Positions 16,824 through 25,606 of a stretch of 64,000 nucleotides of DNA are shown piece by piece. The notes below the pieces were generated by a model that saw only the letters and a program-made list of their open reading frames with translations, had not been told where the DNA came from and ran no database searches. The stretch's first letter is position 1; each line of letters starts with the position of its first letter. A program made the translations under genes and the position numbers. The DNA lies in the NCBI RefSeq assembly GCF_003841485.1, contig NZ_REFY01000004.1, forward strand, positions 248,001 to 312,000, given 5' to 3'. The DNA comes from Natrarchaeobius halalkaliphilus (lineage in GTDB: Archaea > Halobacteriota > Halobacteria > Halobacteriales > Natrialbaceae).

Positions 16824-17147
16824 TACCCGAATTCTCTCGAACGCATCGCCCGTGAGCGGATGCACTCGGTTTTCCCGTAAAGGTGGTGTCGATCTACTGG
16901 TTAGCACTCCGGATAGCGGCGGGACTCGAGTCCGCTCGTCTCGCTCGGTTCCGGAAACATCGACTCGATCGACGGGTCAGGCACCGGTAGTCGGTTCGGA
17001 CGGAGGCCACCGAGAGACGGACGACCGAACGAGGCAGGTGTTGTCGCCGCTCGATCACACCTCCTGCAGTGCGTTCCGAGGAACTAACCGAGACGCACCA
17101 CCATCCACCCCGGCGTTTATGTCGACGGAGCCGAACGATATCCAGAG
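16824..17147. other. Intergenic spacer, nothing identified
   Basis: About 320 bases without a credible reading frame. A GCGTTTATG element near 17113-17121, about 30 bases before the next ATG, may be the promoter of the DUF2339 gene. A segment near 16895-16945 with a G-rich, TCGA-containing arm superficially recalls part of a tRNA but does not fold as one. Confidence 0.5.
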
Positions 17148-19025
17148 ATGAACGACGATGATCTCCGTCGTGAAGTCGAGCGGCTTCGTCAGGAGGTCGA
17201 CGCCCTCCACCGTCGACTCGAGGCGCTCGAAGACTCGAGCGCTGGCGATGAGCCAACGAGAGAAAGCGAGGCACTGAGACAGTCGGAGACGCGATCCGCG
17301 ACACCCGCGGAAAAATCGGATTCGGTGGCCGAAACGCCGTCGGAGACGCCCGAGAGACCGACCGAATCCACCGAGCCATCGGACGACAGCGACTGGGAGT
17401 CGGCCGTCGGGATTCGATGGCTTGGGCTCGTGGGCGCGCTCGCGGTCGTCGTCGGCGTCGTGTTCTTCGTCCGGCTCGCGATCGAAATCGGACTGCTCGG
17501 ACCCGGTGGACGAATCGCCGTCGGGACGCTCGCCGGGCTCTCGCTGTTCGGCGGGGGCCGGTACGCCGCCAGCCGGCGAGGGTACGTTCGCTGGGGACGC
17601 ATCGCCGCCGGAACCGGGCTCGCAGTCGCCTACTTTAGCATCTACGCGGCGTACGGCTTCGAAGGGTATCGAGACGCCATCGGGACACCGCTGTGGGCCG
17701 TCCTCGTCGCACTGACGCTGCTCGTCGCCGTCACGGCTGCCCTCTCGATCCGGGACCGTACGCCGCTCGTCGCCGGCGAGGCGTTCCTCCTCGGCTATGT
17801 CACCGCCACGATAAGCATGGACGCCGCGACGGTCGTCGTGACCCCGATCTACGCCCTCGTGCTCGCTGCGGGTCTCGTCGCCATCGCGACGATCCGCCCG
17901 TGGAGCCGGCTGGTCGTCTCGAGCGCGTTCGCCTCCTACGGCGTCGTTTTGCTGTGGCTCGCCAACCTCGAGCCACCCGCCGCGGCGGTCGGTGCGGTCG
18001 GTGCCACCGCGTTCGTGCTCTACCAGATCGGCGGACTCGTCCTCCGATCGAGCGGTGGCGGGCCCACCGCTTCGGGGCACGACGACACCGCCGAAAGCGC
18101 CGAGCGGAGGGGGGCCGACGTCACGTTCGATCGAACGTATCGCGCCCGGCTAGTCGTTCTGACGGTCGCGAACGCGGCTTTCGCGGCGTTTCTGCTCGAG
18201 ATCGCCGTTCGTGACGCCGTTCTCTCGTTCGCGGCCGATGGGACGGGGACGATCGCTGTCGCCGTAGCGCTCGCCGGAACGTACGCATTGACGAACCGAG
18301 GGGGGATTCCGGTCGACGCGGCGGCGGCCGCCGGTTCGGTGGTCTTTCTCGCAGCCGGACTCGGGCTCGCCGTCGGGACGTTCGCGACGACCGTCGGCGC
18401 GCTGGCGGTGATCGTCGCCGCGGTCGTCCTCTCGGAGGCCGTCGATACCCCGGCGTTTCGGATCGGTGGCCACGTCGTCGCCGGTGGGCTCCTCGTGAAA
18501 CTGCTCGCCGTCGACGCGAGCGAGCTTGCGTCGTTCGACGCGTCCGAACCGCTGGCGACGCTGACCGGGCGTCCCGTCGCGTTCGCGCTCGCGGTCGGAA
18601 CGTTCTACGCGCTCGCGTGGTGGTTCTCGAGAACGGACTCGCTGCTCGAGGCCGAGCGCGCCTCCGACGATCGGGCGGTGGTTCCCGCGGCTTACGCCGC
18701 CGTCGCGACCGGTCTTGGCGTCCTCGTTCTCGGACTCGAGCTCTCGGGAGTCGGCACCTCGATCGCCTGGGTGCTGTTCGGACTCGTCCTGCTGGGGATC
18801 GGGTTCGCCACGGACGGTCGGGGTATCCGGCTGCTCGGAATCTGCGTGTTCGGGCTCGCGACCGTCAAAGTGTTCCTGTTCGATACGCGCGGCCTCGACA
18901 CCGTCGCCAGGACGCTGTCGTTTCTCGTTCTCGGAGCCGTCCTGCTCGCCACCTCTTATGCCTATGCGAGGTTTCAGAGCGATCTCGAGATCGATCTTCC
19001 GTCGTCCGAACGCGGCGACGAGTAG
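17148..19025 (+). CDS. DUF2339-family polytopic membrane protein
   Basis: A 625-residue protein. Residues 1-27 form a short coiled coil (DLRREVERLRQEVDALHRRL), followed by an acidic disordered linker to about residue 82. The remainder is a membrane domain with about 16 or more hydrophobic helices, beginning VGIRWLGLVGALAVVVGVVFF with the GRIAVGTLAGLSLF and AYFSIYAAYGF features of DUF2339. An internal hydrophilic loop (about 300-325) separates two membrane halves. The function of the family is unknown; the coiled-coil N-terminus suggests oligomerisation. It stands alone, with 107 bases before the next gene. Confidence 0.88.
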   Translation: MNDDDLRREVERLRQEVDALHRRLEALEDSSAGDEPTRESEALRQSETRSATPAEKSDSVAETPSETPERPTESTEPSDDSDWESAVGIRWLGLVGALAVVVGVVFFVRLAIEIGLLGPGGRIAVGTLAGLSLFGGGRYAASRRGYVRWGRIAAGTGLAVAYFSIYAAYGFEGYRDAIGTPLWAVLVALTLLVAVTAALSIRDRTPLVAGEAFLLGYVTATISMDAATVVVTPIYALVLAAGLVAIATIRPWSRLVVSSAFASYGVVLLWLANLEPPAAAVGAVGATAFVLYQIGGLVLRSSGGGPTASGHDDTAESAERRGADVTFDRTYRARLVVLTVANAAFAAFLLEIAVRDAVLSFAADGTGTIAVAVALAGTYALTNRGGIPVDAAAAAGSVVFLAAGLGLAVGTFATTVGALAVIVAAVVLSEAVDTPAFRIGGHVVAGGLLVKLLAVDASELASFDASEPLATLTGRPVAFALAVGTFYALAWWFSRTDSLLEAERASDDRAVVPAAYAAVATGLGVLVLGLELSGVGTSIAWVLFGLVLLGIGFATDGRGIRLLGICVFGLATVKVFLFDTRGLDTVARTLSFLVLGAVLLATSYAYARFQSDLEIDLPSSERGDE

Positions 19026-19132
19026 CGTCGTCATCGAGTGATCGGTCCGTGACGCGTTCACCCTGACTACCGAAATCGGGCTCCGGACGGGAACTTTTTC
19101 TCGCTGCGGTTTGATACGCCGGTCGAGAAGAC

Positions 19133-21202
19133 ATGGACCTCGAGTCGATCCCTGGCGTCGGAGAAAAGACCGCCCGGGCGCTGGCCGATCTCGACGAGCC
19201 CGAACGAGCGCTGCGGACGGGCGATGTGGCGGCAATCGCGAGCGCGCCGGGACTCAGCCAGGGGCGCGCTGCGCGAATCGCGCGCGGGGCGATCCGCCGC
19301 GAGCACGACGACCCCGGCGGCTTTCTCGCGACCGATCGCGCTCGAGAGGTCTATCGCACCGTCCTCTCGCTGCTCACCGACCGAACGGTCACCGACTACG
19401 CGGCCCAGCGACTCGAGACGATCTATCCGAGTCCGACGCGCTCTCGCATCGAGGAGGTCCGGGCGTTCACCGACGAGGCGATCGATCGCGAGCCCGATCC
19501 AGACGCTCTCGAGGCGCTCGAGGGGGTTTCTCCGCTCGAGGAACCGGGAGACGTTCGCGTCCGAGAGCGGTGTCTGGCGACGGCCGACGCCGAGCGGTAC
19601 TCGGCCGCGCGCGAGGCGATCCCGGAGCTGTCGGTCGAAATCGTCGAGGACGCACAGGGGCTTGCAGAACTCGCTCGCGGCTATTCGACGGTGATCGCGC
19701 TCGACGAATCGTTCGCCGGCATCACTGTCGAGGGCGACGTACAGGTCAGACCCGATGCGCTCGAGGTATCCGCGGAGATCGTTCCCGAACGACCGCTTTC
19801 GTTTTTCGCCCGGAACAGAGACCGGATCAACGCGGCGATCGAAGTCCACCGAGTCGCAGCCATAGAGACCGACGACGACTGCGATCTCGACGCGCTCGAG
19901 GAGGGACTCAGCCGGCTCGAAGCCGACGGAACGGTCGCGGGTGACGACGAACTCGATCGCCTCGAGAGGGCGGTCGACAATCTCGATGCGGCGGTCGGAA
20001 CGGCCGAGAGCGTCGCCAACGATCACCTCCGGGAGGCGATCCGAGAAGAGGACGTAACGATCGAGGGATCGGACCTGCTCTCGCTGGTCGAACGCGGTGC
20101 GGGTATCGATTCGCTCCTGTCGCGAGAGCTTTCCGACGAGTACGACGCGGCGATCGAAACGGCTCGCGAGCACCTGATCGATGCGTTGTCGCTCGATGCG
20201 GGCGAAGCCGACATCGCCCGCCGACTCTTCGTCGACGAACCGACGTTCCCGGTCGAACGCGACGAGAGCGCCCTGAGCCGGCTCCGCGAGGAACTAACCG
20301 CGGCGAAAGAGCGCCGCGCCGGCCGACTCAAACGCGAAGTAGCGGCTGATCTCGCTGATCGACGTGCGACCGCCCGGCGGCTCGTTCGTGACGCCCTGGA
20401 GCTCGACGTCGAACTCGCGATCGCCCGGTTTGCCGACGACTTCGCGTGTTCGATGCCCGAGTTCGTCTGGGGCGACGCCGACGAACCCGATAGCGAAGAA
20501 ATCGCCGGAGTCGCTGGCGAATCGGTCGGCTTCGAGATCGACACCGGGCGCTCACCGCTTCTCGAGGAGCCGCTCGAGGCGATCGATCCGGTCGACTACG
20601 AAGTCCGTGGCGTCGCCCTGCTATCGGGCGTCAACAGCGGTGGAAAGACCTCGACGCTCGATCTGGTCGCGAGCGTGGTCGTACTCGCTCACATGGGGCT
20701 TCCGGTCCCCGCCGATCGGGTCCGGCTTCGCCGGTTCGACGACCTGCACTATCACGCAAAAACCCAGGGGACGCTCGACGCGGGTGCGTTCGAATCCACC
20801 GTCCGGGAGTTCGCCGCCCTCGCGGACGGTGGCGAAGGATCGCTCGTCCTCGTCGACGAACTCGAGAGCATCACCGAGCCCGGTGCGTCAGCCAAGATTA
20901 TCGCGGGGATTCTCGAGGCGCTGTCGGAAAACGGCGCGACTGCGGTGTTCGTCTCGCACCTGGCAGACGAGATCCGCGAGATGGCCGACTACGACGTCAC
21001 CGTCGACGGTATCGAGGCCGTCGGTCTGGTCGACGGGGAACTCGAGGTGAACCGTTCGCCGGTCAAAGACCACCTCGCGCGATCGACGCCGGAGCTCATC
21101 GTCGAGAAGCTGGCGACCGACGCCGTCGCGGCGAACGGCGGCGAGGCCCCCGGCGAGTCCGCACCGCAGTTTTACGACCGGTTGCTCGAGAAGTTCGAGT
21201 GA
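19133..21202 (+). CDS. MutS-family ATPase with N-terminal helix-hairpin-helix
   Basis: A 689-residue protein. The N-terminus (MDLESIPGVGEKTARALADL, then LSQGRAARIARG) is a helix-hairpin-helix DNA-binding unit. The middle (about 200-470) is a long helical clamp/lever region. The C-terminus is a MutS ATPase: Walker A GVNSGGKTS (about residue 501), then FDDLHYHAKTQGTLDAGAF, Walker B LVLVDELES and the switch FVSHLADEI. The mismatch-recognition domain I of true MutS, with its Phe-x-Glu, is absent, so it resembles archaeal MutS5/MutS2-like proteins that act on branched DNA or recombination intermediates. The exact substrate is unknown. Confidence 0.88.
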   Translation: MDLESIPGVGEKTARALADLDEPERALRTGDVAAIASAPGLSQGRAARIARGAIRREHDDPGGFLATDRAREVYRTVLSLLTDRTVTDYAAQRLETIYPSPTRSRIEEVRAFTDEAIDREPDPDALEALEGVSPLEEPGDVRVRERCLATADAERYSAAREAIPELSVEIVEDAQGLAELARGYSTVIALDESFAGITVEGDVQVRPDALEVSAEIVPERPLSFFARNRDRINAAIEVHRVAAIETDDDCDLDALEEGLSRLEADGTVAGDDELDRLERAVDNLDAAVGTAESVANDHLREAIREEDVTIEGSDLLSLVERGAGIDSLLSRELSDEYDAAIETAREHLIDALSLDAGEADIARRLFVDEPTFPVERDESALSRLREELTAAKERRAGRLKREVAADLADRRATARRLVRDALELDVELAIARFADDFACSMPEFVWGDADEPDSEEIAGVAGESVGFEIDTGRSPLLEEPLEAIDPVDYEVRGVALLSGVNSGGKTSTLDLVASVVVLAHMGLPVPADRVRLRRFDDLHYHAKTQGTLDAGAFESTVREFAALADGGEGSLVLVDELESITEPGASAKIIAGILEALSENGATAVFVSHLADEIREMADYDVTVDGIEAVGLVDGELEVNRSPVKDHLARSTPELIVEKLATDAVAANGGEAPGESAPQFYDRLLEKFE

Positions 21203-21467
21203 GGAGCGAACGAATCGGTTCGAACTCGAATGAACGAAACCCGTTCCATCCTGTACGAACGTCTATCTAGGTGCTCGAGAAGAAACGCAGTACGGCGAGT
21301 TCGACGGCGAACTCGAGGAGATGCATCGGCTCGGACAGCCCCGCGTCCGCGCGGTCATCGAGGAGGGATCACGCGGGTCGACCTCGAGTGCGAAACGGAG
21401 GGAATCGAACTCGCGAGACGGCGGGGGCGGCGAACAACTAAGTAGCTCCGAGAGCGTGGTGAAAGTG
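21203..21467. other. Upstream region of orc1/cdc6 with a possible coding relic
   Basis: I looked for origin recognition boxes and saw none. Part of the sequence reads like protein in shifting frames: EFDGELEEMHRLGQPRVRAV in one frame and RVDLECETEGIELARRRG a little later in another. This may be the decayed end of an unidentified gene. Three in-frame GTG codons (21456, 21459, 21465) precede the chosen Orc1 ATG. Confidence 0.35.
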
Positions 21468-22598
21468 ATGGGAGACGATCCCGACGGGGGGATGTTGTCG
21501 TGGGATGAGTCCGTGTTCCGGAACGAGCACGTTTTCGAAATCGACTACGTTCCCGAGACGTTCAAACATCGCGAGAGTCAGACGGAGAGTCTGACGTACG
21601 CCTTGCGTCCGGCCGTCCGCGGGTCGCGTCCGCTCAACGTGATGGTTCGCGGGCCGCCGGGAACCGGCAAGACCACGTCCATCCAAAAACTCTTCGACGA
21701 GGTCGGCACCCAGACCAGCGAGGTCCGGACGATCCGCGTCAACTGTCAGGTCAACGCGACCCGGTACTCGGTCTTCTCGCGATTGTTCGAGGGAACGTTC
21801 GACTACGAGCCGCCCTCGTCGGGAATCTCGTTCAAGAAGCTATTCGGCCAGATCGCAGAGAAACTCGTCGAAGATGACCGGGTGCTCGTCGTCGCTCTCG
21901 ACGACGTCAACTACCTCTTCTACGAGAACGAGGCCTCCGATACGCTCTACTCGCTGTTGCGCGCTCACGAGGAACATCCCGGCGCGAAAATCGGTGTCAT
22001 CGTCGTCTCCTCCGATCCCGCCCTCAACGTCATCGACGAACTCGATTCGCGGGTGCAGAGCGTCTTTCGTCCCGAGGACGTCTACTTCCCGGTCTACGAT
22101 CAGCCCGAAATCGTCGACATCCTCGACGAGCGAGTGCGACGCGGCTTTCACGACGGCGTGATTTCCCGGGCAACCCTCGAGTACGTCGCTGAACTCACCG
22201 CCGAAAGCGGCGACCTCCGTGTCGGAATAGATCTGTTACGACGGGCCGGGCTGAATGCGGAAATGCGCGCCAGCCGGACCGTCGAACGCGAGGACGTCGA
22301 AGGTGCCTACGAGAAGTCGAAGTACCTCTCGCTTTCGCGGTCGCTTTCGGGACTTGCCGACACCGAGCGGGCGCTGCTCGAGGTGATCGCACACCACGAC
22401 GGCGACCAGGCCGGCGACGTCTACGAGGCGTTCCGGGACCGAACCGATCTCGGCTACACGCGCTACTCCGAAATCGTCAACAAGCTCGATCAGCTCGGCC
22501 TGATCGACGCTGAGTACGCTGACGTCGACGGACGCGGACGATCGCGGTCGCTGTCGCTATCGTACGACCGAGACGCGATCCTCGATCGTCTCGAGTGA
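21468..22598 (+). CDS. orc1: Orc1/Cdc6-family replication initiator
   Basis: A 376-residue AAA+ ATPase with a C-terminal winged helix, related to the archaeal proteins that bind origins and load the MCM helicase. Motifs: Walker A VRGPPGTGKTTSIQKL (about residues 60-75), Walker B VLVVALDDVNYLF, sensor 1 GVIVVSSDPAL, and sensor 2 in the lid with SGDLRVGIDLLRRAG. The winged helix ends in YTRYSEIVNKLDQLGLIDAE. ATG 21468 is preferred over nearby in-frame GTGs. No origin box cluster was seen beside it, so it may be one of the several haloarchaeal Orc paralogues not tied to an adjacent origin. Confidence 0.93.
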   Translation: MGDDPDGGMLSWDESVFRNEHVFEIDYVPETFKHRESQTESLTYALRPAVRGSRPLNVMVRGPPGTGKTTSIQKLFDEVGTQTSEVRTIRVNCQVNATRYSVFSRLFEGTFDYEPPSSGISFKKLFGQIAEKLVEDDRVLVVALDDVNYLFYENEASDTLYSLLRAHEEHPGAKIGVIVVSSDPALNVIDELDSRVQSVFRPEDVYFPVYDQPEIVDILDERVRRGFHDGVISRATLEYVAELTAESGDLRVGIDLLRRAGLNAEMRASRTVEREDVEGAYEKSKYLSLSRSLSGLADTERALLEVIAHHDGDQAGDVYEAFRDRTDLGYTRYSEIVNKLDQLGLIDAEYADVDGRGRSRSLSLSYDRDAILDRLE

Positions 22599-22660
22599 GA
22601 CGGTCTGATGTACCGCTGGGCCGCTACACCCGGATCCGTCCGTGGGTTCAGGTGTCCGTG
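22599..22660 (+). repeat. Post-stop element, short degenerate copy
   Basis: Directly after the orc1 stop the sequence reads GACGGTCTGATGTACCGCTG then GGCCGC. This matches the left arm of the palindrome at 6388 (ACGGTCTATTGTAACG...ACCGCTGGGACCGC) with about 10 bases deleted. It is one of four similar elements, all starting within 2 bases of a TGA stop. Confidence 0.4.
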
Positions 22661-22683
22661 GATTGTAGTGTGGCGGAACTGGA

Positions 22684-22950
22684 TTAGCCCTGCTCGAGTT
22701 CCTCCCGAAAGGCCTCGGCCGCCTCGAGCCCGTCGTCGATTCGCTCGCGCGTCTCGCCGGAAGCCCGTTCGCTGGCCTGACGAAGCGTGTTGAGGTGGCC
22801 GTCGAAGACGGCGTGGTCGGGAAGGCGATCCTCGATCTCGTACTCTTCGAAGGCGGAGAGCACCACCTGGACGTCCTCACGAACGTCGTCCGATGCGGTT
22901 TCGGCCGCGCGCTCGAGTTCGGTGTGGGCCCGATCGAGTCCTGTTCCCAT
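22684..22950 (-). CDS. Small helical protein, DUF7553-like
   Basis: An 88-residue acidic protein predicted to be two long helices (LDRAHTELERAAETASDDVREDV and HLNTLRQASERASGETRERI), a style shared with a small haloarchaeal helical family I know as DUF7553; the match is tentative. ATG 22950 is chosen over an upstream GTG (22965) because a TTATCTATC box (22972-22980) lies about 26 bases before the ATG, giving a leaderless transcript. It is divergent from the MinD-RecA fusion gene. The function is unknown. Confidence 0.65.
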   Translation of the reverse strand: MGTGLDRAHTELERAAETASDDVREDVQVVLSAFEEYEIEDRLPDHAVFDGHLNTLRQASERASGETRERIDDGLEAAEAFREELEQG

Positions 22951-22971
22951 GTCCGGTTCGACCACGACCTG

Positions 22972-22980
22972 ATAGATAAC
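22972..22980 (-). promoter_or_regulatory. TATA box of the small helical protein gene
   Basis: The minus strand reads TTATCTATC, centred 26 bases from the ATG at 22950. It decides the start in favour of that ATG over the GTG at 22965. Confidence 0.5.
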
Positions 22981-23105
22981 GGTTGGCCGGCGAGCAGCGC
23001 TATCAAGAACGAGACGACCGCGTCGACGGAGCCCCTCCGAGAGGTTCGAACGCCCGCGTCGAAGCCGTCCACAGGTTCAAATGAGAAGGGGCAACCAGAG
23101 TCGGC

Positions 23106-24404
23106 ATGATCGCGATCGCCGGTTCGAAAGGTGGCTGTGGAAAGACGACGGTGACGGTGGGTCTGGCCAGGGCGTTCGCGCGGGCCGGCGATCCGACCGT
23201 CGCCGTCGACGCCGATCGACAGCTTCCCAACCTCCACGCCGTCGCGAACGTCGACCGAACGCCGACGCTCGCAACCGTCGAGGCCGACGCCGTCGGAGCG
23301 GCCGTTCAACCGCTGTCGGGAACGACCGGTGCCGGCGTGATCGCGGCACCGGACACCACCGATAGGATCGACCTCGAAACGGCACTCGATCGCCTCGGAA
23401 ACGAAGACGTTCGAATACTGCTCGATTGCCCCTCCGGATGCGGCCCCGACGTGACCGATCCGCTCGCGGTTGCCGACGCGGTCGTGGTCGTCACAACCGA
23501 TACCGACCGTGCCAGACGCGGTGCGCGGACCACGATCGAACTGGCCCGCCGTCTCGAGGTCCCCGTCGCCGGTGCCGTCGTCACGAAACACGGCGGCGAA
23601 ACTGAAACGATCGGATCCGAACTCGGTATCCCGGTGCTCGGAACGATACCCGAACACGACGCGCCGCTTTCGGCCGACGCCACGGAGCGCGCGTTCGACC
23701 ACGTCGTCGACCGGCTTCGACGCGAGTCGTTCCCAGATCGGGCGAGAGCCGCGACGGACAGCAACCGCCTGTCGACCGGAATCTGCGCGCTTGATGGGGC
23801 GCTTGGTGGTGGGTTCCGTCCCGGGTCGGTCGTCGCGCTCACCGCCGATCCGGCGAGCCAGTCCGAACACCTCCTCGCTGCTCTCACGGGAACCAGGGGA
23901 ACGCTCTATCTCACCGCGGCGCGCTCGAGACGAAGCGTCGAACGAACGCTCGAGTCGACCCGCGAGGGGGCCGTCACTCCGACCGTTCGTCGGGTCGGCG
24001 GCGACGCTCGGTTCGAGGACGCGACCGAACTGATCGACAAGCTTCCCGAGGGTGCGAACCTCGTCATCGACTCGATGAACGCCTTCGAGCGTGGCGATCG
24101 TGAACGGTATCTCGAGTTCCTGTCCGGACTCGTCGACCGGGTCACAGAGACTGACGGACTCGCCGTCTGTCACTGTCTCGAGGGGGGATCGACACCGACG
24201 AACCGATCGGTGACGACGCATCTTGCCGACGTCGTCGTTTCCCTCCGGACGTATTCGGCGGGTGTCGGAACGGGGATCGAACACACGCTCTCGATCCCGA
24301 AGGTTCGCACCGAGCGGGCCGCCGTGGAAACGGTCGCACTCGAACTCGATACCGACCGCGATTACGAACGCGAGAGAGAGCCGTCGTCGGCCCGCCGTCG
24401 GTGA
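23106..24404 (+). CDS. MinD/ParA ATPase fused to a RecA-like domain
   Basis: A 432-residue protein with two NTPase-type modules. Residues 1-210 are a MinD/ParA ATPase with deviant Walker A KGGCGKTT, switch I VAVDADRQLPNLH and VRILLDCPSG. Residues about 215-400 resemble a RecA/KaiC-like fold: STGICALDGALGGGFRPGSVVALTADPASQSEHLLAAL, with a degenerate P-loop lacking GKT, and a Walker-B-like strand ANLVIDSMNAF. The second module looks like a haloarchaeal RecA-superfamily domain (DUF7125-type, from memory). A membrane- or DNA-associated positioning role is plausible but unproven. Its 3' end overlaps the convergent minD-like gene by 43 bases. Confidence 0.8.
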   Translation: MIAIAGSKGGCGKTTVTVGLARAFARAGDPTVAVDADRQLPNLHAVANVDRTPTLATVEADAVGAAVQPLSGTTGAGVIAAPDTTDRIDLETALDRLGNEDVRILLDCPSGCGPDVTDPLAVADAVVVVTTDTDRARRGARTTIELARRLEVPVAGAVVTKHGGETETIGSELGIPVLGTIPEHDAPLSADATERAFDHVVDRLRRESFPDRARAATDSNRLSTGICALDGALGGGFRPGSVVALTADPASQSEHLLAALTGTRGTLYLTAARSRRSVERTLESTREGAVTPTVRRVGGDARFEDATELIDKLPEGANLVIDSMNAFERGDRERYLEFLSGLVDRVTETDGLAVCHCLEGGSTPTNRSVTTHLADVVVSLRTYSAGVGTGIEHTLSIPKVRTERAAVETVALELDTDRDYEREREPSSARRR

Positions 24405-25069
24405 CACCGTTCGAGCTGTCGGGCGATCCGCTCGAAAACCTCGAGAACACGATCGGTCGGTCGAACGTCACGGACCGGTTTCCCCGCTCGAGTGGCGTCT
24501 GCGATTGCCGCTCGCTCGGGAACGACGGTGGCTGGCGCTTCGAACGTGGCTTCGACGCGACCGTCGATCTGTGCCCCACGGCCGTTTCGCGAGCGGTTGA
24601 GGACGACGGCCGCGATCGGTGTCTCGAGATCGAGCGCGAGTCGGCGGGTACGAACCGCATCGAGCAGTGCGGGCCGGTTCGGTGTCGTCACCAAGACGGC
24701 GACGTCCGCACAGTGTAGCGCCGTGCCGACGTCGCGTGCCAGCCCGGCCGGACAGTCGACGACGACGTCACCGTAGTCGCGCTCGACCCGTCGAACTGTC
24801 CGCCCCATCTCTGCGAGGTCCGACGCGCGTGCGCCAGCGAGCGTTCGGCCACAGGGAAGGATGCAGAGCGATCCGTGGTGAACAACGGCGTCCATCGGAT
24901 CAGCACGACCGGCGAGAACGTCGTGTAGATCGACCGCCCGTCCTCGTGGAAGGTCCGGGGCTGTGAGATCGGCGTCAACGACGATCGCCTCGAGCTCTCG
25001 AGCCAGGTTCATCGCCACGGTCGACTTTCCGACGCCGCCCTTTCCGCCGCTGATCGCGACGATCATCAA
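24362..25069 (-). CDS. minD: MinD/ParA-family ATPase
   Basis: A 235-residue deviant-Walker-A ATPase: GGKGGVGKSTVAMNLA at residues 8-23, switch I IVVDADLTAPDLPRG, switch II DVVVDCPAGLARDVG, and a base-recognition-like VVLNRSRNG. These ATPases dimerise on ATP and position cellular structures or cargo at the membrane or nucleoid. No obvious C-terminal amphipathic membrane helix is seen; the tail is basic and Ser-rich. Its ATG overlaps the stop of the upstream 122-residue gene (ATGA), so the two are coupled. It converges with and overlaps the MinD-RecA fusion gene. Confidence 0.88.
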   Translation of the reverse strand: MMIVAISGGKGGVGKSTVAMNLARELEAIVVDADLTAPDLPRGRAVDLHDVLAGRADPMDAVVHHGSLCILPCGRTLAGARASDLAEMGRTVRRVERDYGDVVVDCPAGLARDVGTALHCADVAVLVTTPNRPALLDAVRTRRLALDLETPIAAVVLNRSRNGRGAQIDGRVEATFEAPATVVPERAAIADATRAGKPVRDVRPTDRVLEVFERIARQLERCHRRRADDGSLSRS

Positions 25070-25434
25070 TCGGGGAACGACGAAACGACGTCACGTGACG
25101 GGGCACTTTCCGCGAGCGATGCGAGTACGGCATCCGGTGAGGAACGCGTCCGATCGGAAGCGCGGATCGCAGAGACGAGCTCGATCGGCGGATCGGTCGT
25201 CTCGACCGATGTCGCAAATCCGAGGCCGCAACGGCGTTTCGGCGCAACGGTCGACTCCCAGCGATTCCCATTCCACTCGGGAGCGATCGAACCGCGACGA
25301 CGCGGAGGCCACGTCGGTCCCTCGATTCGACTCTCGAGACGGACTCGCTGTGGTGTCGTCTGCGGGTTGGCGACGGTTGCGCTCACCAGCGTTACGCCGT
25401 TGATTCGACACGTCGTCGTCTCGAGTTCGACCAT
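25066..25434 (-). CDS. Uncharacterised protein coupled to minD-like gene
   Basis: A 122-residue protein. The first 75 residues look like an immunoglobulin-like or accessory beta fold (MVELETTTCRINGVTLVSAT, QRVRLESRIEGPTWPPRRRG), and the C-terminus is a disordered Ser/Ala-rich tail. No catalytic motif is visible. The start at 25434 is the ATG before the conserved-looking part; the frame remains open to 25701 but that part overlaps the divergent Lrp gene. The 4-bp ATGA overlap with the minD-like gene makes it a likely functional partner. I do not recognise the family with confidence. Confidence 0.65.
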   Translation of the reverse strand: MVELETTTCRINGVTLVSATVANPQTTPQRVRLESRIEGPTWPPRRRGSIAPEWNGNRWESTVAPKRRCGLGFATSVETTDPPIELVSAIRASDRTRSSPDAVLASLAESAPSRDVVSSFPD

Positions 25435-25606
25435 ACCGTCGTTGGCTTCCCGATACGGTTTAAATTCACGCACACCCCATCGGAGTGAATGGGATGGTCG
25501 GGCCCACCACGTCGGCGGAAAGCCGCTTATCGCATCGACGTGAAGGCGCCCATTCCGAATGCGTTTTTTCGTCTCGCAACTAACAGGTTCGTAGATAGCC
25601 ATACCG

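Noticed and set aside
16890-16950. Possible tRNA fragment (short arm-like GGGACTCGAGTCC with a D-loop-like GGTTAGC upstream)
   Set aside because: It does not fold into a four-arm cloverleaf, and no acceptor stem or anticodon arm is found.
21203-21467. Replication origin beside orc1/cdc6
   Set aside because: No repeated origin recognition box or long AT-rich unwinding element is seen on either side of the gene.
22557-24407. A 616-codon minus-strand frame across the MinD-RecA gene
   Set aside because: It lies antisense to a well-supported ATPase gene and also covers the small helical protein gene in a different frame.
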